Origin: Candidatus Eiseniibacteriota bacterium
GTDB taxonomy: Bacteria; Eisenbacteria; RBG-16-71-46; JAFGJU01
Direction: 5' to 3'
NCBI GenBank assembly: GCA_016928935.1
Contig: JAFGJU010000134.1
Coordinates: 1 to 10,575, forward strand
DNA: 10,575 bases
The notes beneath the pieces were generated by a model that worked only from the letters and a program-made list of their open reading frames with translations, had not been told where the DNA came from and made no database searches. Shown piece by piece: positions 5,240-10,575 of this stretch. A program made the translations under genes and the position numbers. Each line of letters opens with the position of its first letter. Positions within the stretch are counted from its first letter, which is position 1.

Positions 5240-6439
5240 CTACGCCCTGGTCAGAGCCTGCTTCAGGTCGTAGATGATGTCGTCCGCATCCTCAATGCCC
5301 ACAGAAATCCGCACGAGGCCCTCGGAGATTCCCGCCCGCCGCAGTGCCTCTCTGCTGTACGACGCGTGCGTCATGGAGGCCGGATGCTGTATGAGAGTGC
5401 ACACGTCGCCGAGGCTCACGGCCAGCACACAAAGCTCAACCGCGTTCATCATCTTCGCCCCCGCCTTCCTTCCGCCCTTGAGCTCGAAGGAGACGATGCC
5501 TCCGGGGCCTCTCATCTGGCGTTTGGCCAGCGCGTGCTGGGGATGAGACGGCAGCCACGGGAACCACACATGCTTGACCTTGGGATGCTTCGACAGGAAT
5601 TTCGCAACTTCAATCGCGTTTTCCGAATGCTTCTGCATCCGCACGGACAGAGTCTTCAACCCCCTCAGCAGGAGCCACGCGCTGAACGGGCTGATGGACG
5701 CGCCCATGTCGCTCAGGGCGTCCTTCCTGACTATGTCCATGTGACTGCCTGATCCAACTACAATGCCCGCCACCGTGTCGCCGTGGCCGCTGATGTACTT
5801 GGTGGCGCTGTGCACCGCGAAGTCCGCGCCCAGGGCCAGCGGGTTCTGGTAGTAAGGCGTGCAGAACGTGTTGTCCACGGCCAGCGCCACGCCGTGCTTC
5901 TTTGCGATGGCAGCCGTGCGCGCAATGTCTATGAGCTTGAGAGTGGGGTTGGCAGGCGTCTCGATGAACACGAGCTTCGTCTTCTTGTCTATGGCCCTCT
6001 CCGTGTTGCGCAGGTCGGAAGCGTCGACGTCCACGACCTCTATTCCCATCTTGGGGAGAGTCCTCTTGAAAAGAAGATGGGTTCCGCCGTAGAGGGTGTC
6101 GGACGCCACGACCTTTTCGCCGGACCTCACGACACTGACCACCACGGCCGTTGTCGCGGCCATGCCGGACGCGAAGGTGACCGCACTGCGCCCCCCCTCC
6201 AGGTGAGCCATCGCCCGCTCCAGGACCGCCTGAGTCGGGTTGCCGAACCTGGTATACGAGTAGCCCTCCTGCTTTCCGGCGAACACGGCGGCGCCGTGCT
6301 CGGCGCTGTCGAACATGAAAGTGGAAGTCTGGTAGATGGGCGTCGCGTGCGCGCGCGCCGGGTCATCGGACTTGTGCCTCGAAGCAGTATCCTTGCAGTG
6401 TATTGAAATCGTGGAGAAACCCAGTTTTCGCTTCTTCAT
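5240..6439 (-). CDS. PLP-dependent Cys/Met metabolism enzyme (methionine gamma-lyase / cystathionine gamma-synthase family)
   Basis: A 399-residue enzyme of the trans-sulfuration (Cys/Met_Meta_PP) family. Visible landmarks: YSYTRFGNPT (60-69, phosphate-binding Tyr and Arg from the neighbouring subunit), ASGMAA (90-95), the stacking Tyr117 in DTLYGGT, AVDNTF (187-192, Asp189 to the pyridine nitrogen), SATKYISGHGD (211-221) with PLP-lysine K214, QHPASMTH (351-358), and R377 in VRIS for the substrate carboxylate. QHPASMTH is most like methionine gamma-lyases, which release methanethiol, ammonia and 2-oxobutyrate. However, the lyase's characteristic active-site Cys after the Tyr-Gly is Gly119 here, and the usual Glu after SLGD is Cys347. 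Cystathionine gamma-lyase/synthase or an O-acyl-homoserine enzyme therefore remain possible. The ATG start has a GAGGACGGGA stretch upstream. It is divergent from the glycosyltransferase and convergent with etfA. Confidence 0.9.
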   Translation of the reverse strand: MKKRKLGFSTISIHCKDTASRHKSDDPARAHATPIYQTSTFMFDSAEHGAAVFAGKQEGYSYTRFGNPTQAVLERAMAHLEGGRSAVTFASGMAATTAVVVSVVRSGEKVVASDTLYGGTHLLFKRTLPKMGIEVVDVDASDLRNTERAIDKKTKLVFIETPANPTLKLIDIARTAAIAKKHGVALAVDNTFCTPYYQNPLALGADFAVHSATKYISGHGDTVAGIVVGSGSHMDIVRKDALSDMGASISPFSAWLLLRGLKTLSVRMQKHSENAIEVAKFLSKHPKVKHVWFPWLPSHPQHALAKRQMRGPGGIVSFELKGGRKAGAKMMNAVELCVLAVSLGDVCTLIQHPASMTHASYSREALRRAGISEGLVRISVGIEDADDIIYDLKQALTRA

Positions 6440-6545
6440 AGCGTCCCGTCCTCAGGTTGTGGTTGCGGCAGGTTTCGTTCGTGTCCGGCGCGAGTTCGCG
6501 CGAACCAAGCATAACCTGCAACTTTCCCACGAATCGCGGCCGCCT

Positions 6546-6563
6546 GTCAACCCGCTTGTTGAC
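6546..6563. promoter_or_regulatory. Inverted repeat over divergent -35 boxes
   Basis: GTCAAC and GTTGAC, 6-bp perfect arms around a 6-nt centre, lie between the PLP-enzyme gene and the glycosyltransferase. Each arm is part of an outward-facing TTGAC-type -35: TTGACA on the minus strand (plus-strand 6545-6550) and TTGACC on the plus strand (6559-6564). The minus-strand copy has no convincing -10 at normal spacing. The site could be a repressor operator or simply two back-to-back -35 elements. Confidence 0.4.
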
Positions 6564-6588
6564 CCAGGGCGACGGCGCGTGATATGGT
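6559..6588 (+). promoter_or_regulatory. Putative extended -10 promoter for the glycosyltransferase
   Basis: TTGACC (6559-6564) and TATGGT (6583-6588) are 18 nt apart, and the -10 is preceded by TGA, making an extended TGnTATnnT element. Initiation near 6595 gives a leader of about 78 nt to the GTG start at 6673. Confidence 0.55.
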
Positions 6589-6656
6589 GCCGGGCGGGCG
6601 TTGCCGCGCGGGATGCTCCGCTCATGGACCGCCCGCGCAATCACGATTCCGCGAAC

Positions 6657-6663
6657 GAGGAGG
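6657..6663 (+). promoter_or_regulatory. Ribosome binding site deciding the glycosyltransferase start
   Basis: GAGGAGG lies 9 nt before GTG at 6673. The in-frame alternatives at 6601 (TTG) and 6613 (ATG) have no comparable site and would add a basic tail of 20 or more residues. Confidence 0.55.
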
Positions 6664-6672
6664 CTGCGCAAG

Positions 6673-8235
6673 GTGACCTCCGAGCCACGAACTGCCGGCG
6701 CCGGGCCGACCGACAGCTATCGGTACGAGTGGGCATGCGTGCTCACCCTTCTGATCGTGGCGTGCGCGCTGAGACTCCGAGGACTGGCGTCACAGAGCAT
6801 CTGGGTGGACGAGATGCTGACGCTTTCTTCCAGCGGCATCACGGTCCCACTCCGTCCCGTCGACGTCTTCGACAATCTCCACGGCCCCCTCCATTCCCTG
6901 ATCCTGTTTCTCTGGGCGAAGGCGGCCGGCCAGGGAGAGTTCGCGCTCAGGCTCCCGTCGGTCGTGTTCAGCGTGCTTTCGCTCTACGCCGTCTGGAGGC
7001 TGGTCCGGAGGCTGACCGGGGCCAGGGTCGCTTTCGTCGCCCTGGCGGTGATGACCGTGTCCCCCTTTCACGTGTGGTACGCCCAGGAGGCGCGGAACTA
7101 CAGCATGTTGCTCTTCTTCGCGGCGATGTCCTTCGAGTACTTTCTCGAGCTTCTCGAAGAGCCGCGTAGAGGCGTCTTCGGCAAATACGTGCTCTTCACA
7201 CTGGCCGGGTTTCTGAGCAACATGAGCATGGCGTTCGCCGTCCTCGTTCAGGACGTCGTGTTTCTGTTCTGGCCGCGAAGACTCTCCTTGAGAGACCTCC
7301 TTCTGGCCCACGTGCTGCTCCTTCTTCTGCTTTCGCCCTGGCTGCACGGGATGTTCCAACGGGTGGAGTTTCACAGACTGGTCAGGACCGAGCCGTACGC
7401 CCAGGGCGAGCTTCTGCGCGGCGGGACGACGTTCGAGCCGCTGGGTCTGCCGTACACGTTCTTCGTGTTCTCAGCCGGGTACACTCTGGGCCCGACCCTC
7501 CGGGAGCTGCACGATTCCGCGAGGATGCTGATGGTGTCCAGGCACCGCGACGTTCTGGCATTCGCCGCCGTCGCCTTCGCTGTTCCGTTTCTGCTCGGGC
7601 TCTTCTCCCTGAGGGGCAGGAGGAAGCTCATATGGCTTCTCCTGGTGTGGCTGGCCGTGCCGCTGGCCGTCGTCTCTTTCTTCGCGGTCAAGAACTTCAA
7701 ACCCTTCAATCCCCGGTACGTGATGGTGGCCTACCCCGCTTACGTGCTGCTCCTTGCGCGCGGACTGCGCTGGCCGGACGGCGCGCGATTGCCCAGGAAG
7801 GTCTTGAGCGGGCTCCTCGCGCTGATGGTGTCGGCTTGCACGGTCGTCTCACTGGCGAACCTCTACGGCTCGCCGCGCTACTGGAAGGACGATTTTCGGT
7901 CGGCCGCCTCCACACTCACGAGCCGGCTCGGGGAGAGCGACGTGGTTTTCACCGAGGGCACCTACGAGCCGCTGGTCTACTACGGCCGCGGAGAGCTGGC
8001 CTTGCGCCCGCTCCTGCCGGAGCTGCTGTCCGACGAGGCGCGCGTCGTCGGCTTCATCCGCGAGAAGTCCGCGGGCGCCGGGCGCGTCTGGCTCGTGACG
8101 GCACGGCTCTGGGACTTGGACCCCGAGCGGAAGGCGCTCGGCCTGTTCGAGCGGGAGTTCGAGCTGGAGACGGAGTCCAATTTCCGAGGAGTCGACCTGT
8201 TTCTGTTCCGTAAGAGAGAGGAGAGTCAGCCGTGA
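6673..8235 (+). CDS. GT-C fold membrane glycosyltransferase (GT39/PMT_2, ArnT-like)
   Basis: About 520 residues with a first membrane helix at 20-37 and many later ones, then a soluble C-terminal part from about 420. The GT-C hallmark acidic motif follows the first helix: SIWVDEMLTL (42-51), with Asp46-Glu47. Next come NLHGPLHSL (68-76), ALRLPSV (91-97) and SPFHVWYAQEARNYSM (130-145), all typical of the PMT_2/RgtA-D-like glycosyltransferase family, which moves sugars from lipid-phosphate carriers to proteins, lipid A or surface polymers on the outer face of the cytoplasmic membrane. The sugar and acceptor cannot be read. GTG at 6673 is chosen for its GAGGAGG site. Its stop overlaps the next gene's GTG start by 4 nt, so the two are translationally coupled. 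No other polysaccharide genes are seen nearby. Confidence 0.85.
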   Translation: MTSEPRTAGAGPTDSYRYEWACVLTLLIVACALRLRGLASQSIWVDEMLTLSSSGITVPLRPVDVFDNLHGPLHSLILFLWAKAAGQGEFALRLPSVVFSVLSLYAVWRLVRRLTGARVAFVALAVMTVSPFHVWYAQEARNYSMLLFFAAMSFEYFLELLEEPRRGVFGKYVLFTLAGFLSNMSMAFAVLVQDVVFLFWPRRLSLRDLLLAHVLLLLLLSPWLHGMFQRVEFHRLVRTEPYAQGELLRGGTTFEPLGLPYTFFVFSAGYTLGPTLRELHDSARMLMVSRHRDVLAFAAVAFAVPFLLGLFSLRGRRKLIWLLLVWLAVPLAVVSFFAVKNFKPFNPRYVMVAYPAYVLLLARGLRWPDGARLPRKVLSGLLALMVSACTVVSLANLYGSPRYWKDDFRSAASTLTSRLGESDVVFTEGTYEPLVYYGRGELALRPLLPELLSDEARVVGFIREKSAGAGRVWLVTARLWDLDPERKALGLFEREFELETESNFRGVDLFLFRKREESQP

Positions 8236-9161
8236 GGTTGCTCATAGTCCACTCCAGAGCGCCCGAGTACGCGGCGCTGATAGACAGGAGCGTTCCGAAC
8301 CTCGACATAATCACTGCCAGGAGCGGACGGGAGGTCCCGGCCGACATGAAGGGCATAGACGTCATCCTGGCGTGGCGATTTCCGAAGGAGCTTCTGAGAA
8401 GGGCCACCGACTTGCGCTGGCTGGCCTCTACCGGCGCCGGCGTCGACCACCTCCTGATTCCGAGCCTGCCCGAGGCGGTAGTGGTCACGAAGGCGCCCCC
8501 GATCTTCAGCGGGCTCATCACCGAATATGTGATGGGATACATCCTCTACCTGACCCTCAACATAGAGGAGGTCCTTTCGAACAAGCGCAGGAAGGTGTGG
8601 GCCGCTCCGGCGCGGTCCACTCTGGCCGGCAAGGTGATAGGCGTCCTGGGCATGGGCACGATAGGGTCGGAGGTGGCAAAGGTCGCCAACGCCTTCGGGA
8701 TGAGAACCTGGGGCGTCAGGAGGACTCCCAGGCCTTCTCCCGACGCCGAGAAGATGTTCGGCAGGAACGAGCTGGAGAGTTTTCTTCCGAACCTGGACTT
8801 TCTGGTCGTCACCCTGCCGCTCACGAAGGAAACGCAGAACATGATTGGCGGGCGGGAGCTCTCGCTGCTCAAGCCCGAGTGCTGGGTCGTGAACGTGGCG
8901 CGCGGCCGGATATTCGACGAGGAGAGCCTCGCCGCCGCGCTGCGCACCGGGAAGCTGGGAGGCTACATCTCGGACGTGTTCGGGGTCGAGCCGCTTCCGG
9001 AGACGAGCCCGCTGTGGGAGCTGCCCAACGCCCTGATCACCCCGCACTACGGCGCCATCACGCCGCCGGAGGAGTTCATCCCCTACTTCGTGGACAACGT
9101 GCGAAGGTACCTCCGCGGCGAGCCGCTCAAGCACAAAGTCGACCGCAAGAAGGGGTACTAG
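8232..9161 (+). CDS. D-isomer-specific 2-hydroxyacid dehydrogenase
   Basis: A 309-residue NAD(P)-dependent reductase of the glyoxylate/hydroxypyruvate/2-oxoacid type. The substrate domain has the STGAGVD turn (66-72); the Rossmann motif is GMGTIGSEVA (140-149). The catalytic triad is in place: Arg224 in NVARGRIFDE, Glu253 in GVEPLPETSPLW, and His272 in TPHYGA. After the second Rossmann strand the sequence is GVRRTPRP (161-168), with arginines and no acidic residue, so NADPH preference is inferred. The GTG start overlaps the glycosyltransferase stop as GTGA, with AGGAG (8219-8223) 8 nt upstream, giving a coupled pair. It ends in TAG within CTAG, shared with the convergent lipoprotein gene. The substrate is not determinable; GhrA-like glyoxylate/hydroxypyruvate reductase is the nearest guess. 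Confidence 0.9.
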   Translation: MRLLIVHSRAPEYAALIDRSVPNLDIITARSGREVPADMKGIDVILAWRFPKELLRRATDLRWLASTGAGVDHLLIPSLPEAVVVTKAPPIFSGLITEYVMGYILYLTLNIEEVLSNKRRKVWAAPARSTLAGKVIGVLGMGTIGSEVAKVANAFGMRTWGVRRTPRPSPDAEKMFGRNELESFLPNLDFLVVTLPLTKETQNMIGGRELSLLKPECWVVNVARGRIFDEESLAAALRTGKLGGYISDVFGVEPLPETSPLWELPNALITPHYGAITPPEEFIPYFVDNVRRYLRGEPLKHKVDRKKGY

Positions 9162-10575
9162 CGCGAGGCCGGCACGACTACCTTCGGAAACCCCCGCGCC
9201 TGCCCGAGCGGTGCGCCCATGTCCGTCATGTAGAACAGCATCATGTCGACCCCGGTCGCGTCTTCAATCAGGAAGATGGGCGTGAAGACCGGAGTCCCGT
9301 ACTGGTCTACGTAGCCGTACAGCCCGACCGGCTCGCTGGGCGTCTCTCCCAGGAAATCCAGCTCCTGGTTGTGGTTTGTGTCCATGAAACAAATCACGTA
9401 GTAACAAGCCATCGGCAAGTCCAGAGTCGTGTACGGCCCAGTGCCGGACGGAATCAGCCCGACCAGGATGGCGTCCGCCTCCCCTGCCGTGGGGTCTTGC
9501 AGGAAGCACAGCACGTATGTGGTGTCCGAATCAACCACCTCCGGCTGCTTGGAAACGGTGCCCGATATGGTAGAGAGCTGAATAGTGATGTCGAGCGGAA
9601 AATCGATGCCGCCGTGCATATCACCGGCCTGAACGCTTACGGGGTCCGCCACGTCGTCTCCGTTCGTGTCGTACATTCCGGCCGGCTCCCCGACGTCAGG
9701 CGTGTCATTCCCGTCCAGGTCCATGAACGCGCCGACGTAGTACGTGCCGGGAGCAAGGGGATAGACCTCGTAGTATCCGGGCTCGCCGATTTCGGCATCG
9801 GCCGCGGACTGAGAGAAGCACGGGGCGGTGAAGACACCTATGTTGACCTTGTTCGGCTCGAGAGGGCCGGAGTAGGTTACGGTCCCCGATATCCCGCCCC
9901 CGGTTCCGGTCACGAAGCTCCACGCGTATTCCGAGGCCAAGTGATTCCCAGGGGAGTCGCTCGCACCCGTGCCCACGCGAGCGAAGTACGCGCGGTAGTT
10001 CGTGAGAGGTGCAGACGGAGTAAACATCATGGTGGAGCCGACGGCGTTCCAGTCGAAGGCGCCGGATACCTCCGGACCGCCCCAGTCGTCCGCCCGCACT
10101 TCGAAGCTGCTCTCGACCGAAACCGTGTTCATCGCCTCACTGAACTCGACGACTATCGTCTCGTTTATGCCCACCCCGATTTCGCCGTCGTACGGGTCGG
10201 TGCTCGCCACCGTAGGCGGGTTGTTGTCGAGGGCCGCCGACCCGACGAACGTCACGGTTTGCGCAGCCATGGCGTTGCCGGCTTTGTCCTCGACCGCGGT
10301 CGCGGTGAGGGCGTAAGAGACGTCCGACTGAGCCACGGTCTCGAGGGTCACCGTCTTTTCGTCAGAAAGCAGCACCGCGTTGAGCACTTCCAGAGTGTCA
10401 GTGGTGCCGTCCTCGAGTATGAGGTAGTTGGCCTTGGCCTCGGCCGACTCTTCGTCCAGTGCCTCGCTGAACAGAGCGTCCACGTGATACCGGTCGGCCG
10501 CGGCGGCCGAGCTCAGAGACGGAGCCGTCGTGTCCGTCTTCGGCTTGGACGCGCCGTCGTCCGAGCAGCCGGTCA
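9158..10575 (-). CDS. Lipoprotein with Ig-like (Big_5) domains and duplicated beta-domain, 5' end cut off
   Basis: The frame is open to the window edge, so the gene is partial: 471 residues are visible. The first ones are TGCSDDG, preceded by a codon ending in TG (Leu, Met or Val), an apparent lipobox with the modified Cys at 10565-10567; only the signal-peptide hydrophobic part is missing. A short Ser/Thr/Ala linker follows. Then come two Ig-like modules, one with FSEALDEESAEAKANY and DKAGN, the other beginning NPPTVASTDPYDGEIGVG with VEFSEAMN, resembling the SbsA-type Big_5 family. The C-terminal half is a duplicated unit of about 110 residues starting ISGTV (plus-strand about 9584-9892 and 9239-9565), each with FMD(L/T)(D/N) acidic loops. 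Probably surface-attached; the binding partner is unknown. A GTG at 10483 is not the true start. Confidence 0.8.
   Translation of the reverse strand, partial: TGCSDDGASKPKTDTTAPSLSSAAAADRYHVDALFSEALDEESAEAKANYLILEDGTTDTLEVLNAVLLSDEKTVTLETVAQSDVSYALTATAVEDKAGNAMAAQTVTFVGSAALDNNPPTVASTDPYDGEIGVGINETIVVEFSEAMNTVSVESSFEVRADDWGGPEVSGAFDWNAVGSTMMFTPSAPLTNYRAYFARVGTGASDSPGNHLASEYAWSFVTGTGGGISGTVTYSGPLEPNKVNIGVFTAPCFSQSAADAEIGEPGYYEVYPLAPGTYYVGAFMDLDGNDTPDVGEPAGMYDTNGDDVADPVSVQAGDMHGGIDFPLDITIQLSTISGTVSKQPEVVDSDTTYVLCFLQDPTAGEADAILVGLIPSGTGPYTTLDLPMACYYVICFMDTNHNQELDFLGETPSEPVGLYGYVDQYGTPVFTPIFLIEDATGVDMMLFYMTDMGAPLGQARGFPKVVVPASR

Noticed and set aside
10393..10483. GTG at 10483 as the start of the lipoprotein gene
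   Set aside because: The frame continues upstream to the window edge and includes a lipobox-like TGC-Ser, so the true start lies outside the window.

Overview
The window is GC-rich (roughly 60%) bacterial DNA carrying eight protein-coding genes and no RNA genes or mobile elements that I can see. Evidence for a bacterium: Shine-Dalgarno sites before most starts, sigma70-like promoter hexamers, a lipoprotein lipobox, and an endonuclease Q that ends in a bacterial beta-clamp-type peptide. Arginine is often AGG/AGA and isoleucine often ATA despite the high GC. TTG starts (endoQ, etfA) and GTG starts (glycosyltransferase, dehydrogenase) are common. This combination fits an uncultured candidate-phylum bacterium (for example one of the FCB-associated lineages) better than a proteobacterium or actinobacterium, but I cannot place it with confidence.

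Region 1 (1-2586, minus strand): endonuclease Q, then a small Mth938-domain protein, then a crotonase-family enoyl-CoA hydratase, all co-directional with gaps of 65 and 111 nt. Region 2 (2587-3028): a 442-nt divergent promoter region with outward-facing promoters for endoQ and etfB, separated by an imperfect 39-bp tandem repeat array. Region 3 (3029-5181, plus strand): etfB and a ferredoxin-fused etfA, the electron-transfer flavoprotein pair of a probable electron-bifurcating or ferredoxin-coupled acyl-CoA system. The enoyl-CoA hydratase across the promoter region would suit the same fatty-acyl/crotonyl-CoA metabolism. A partner acyl-CoA dehydrogenase is not in the window.

Region 4 (5182-6439, minus strand): a 58-nt convergent gap holding a strong G-quadruplex motif, then a PLP-dependent methionine gamma-lyase/cystathionine gamma-synthase-family enzyme. 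Region 5 (6440-9161, plus strand): a divergent promoter with an inverted repeat over its -35 boxes, a GT-C membrane glycosyltransferase, and a translationally coupled (GTGA) D-2-hydroxyacid dehydrogenase. Region 6 (9158-10575, minus strand): the 3' and central part of a lipoprotein with two Ig-like domains and a duplicated beta-domain carrying acidic, calcium-loop-like segments. Its stop codon shares a CTAG palindrome with the stop of the dehydrogenase.

I found no defence cassette, CRISPR or prophage. The most unusual items are the bacterial endonuclease Q with a putative clamp-binding tail, the 39-bp repeat array between two divergent promoters, the five-run G4 motif next to a stop codon, and the ferredoxin-EtfA fusion.
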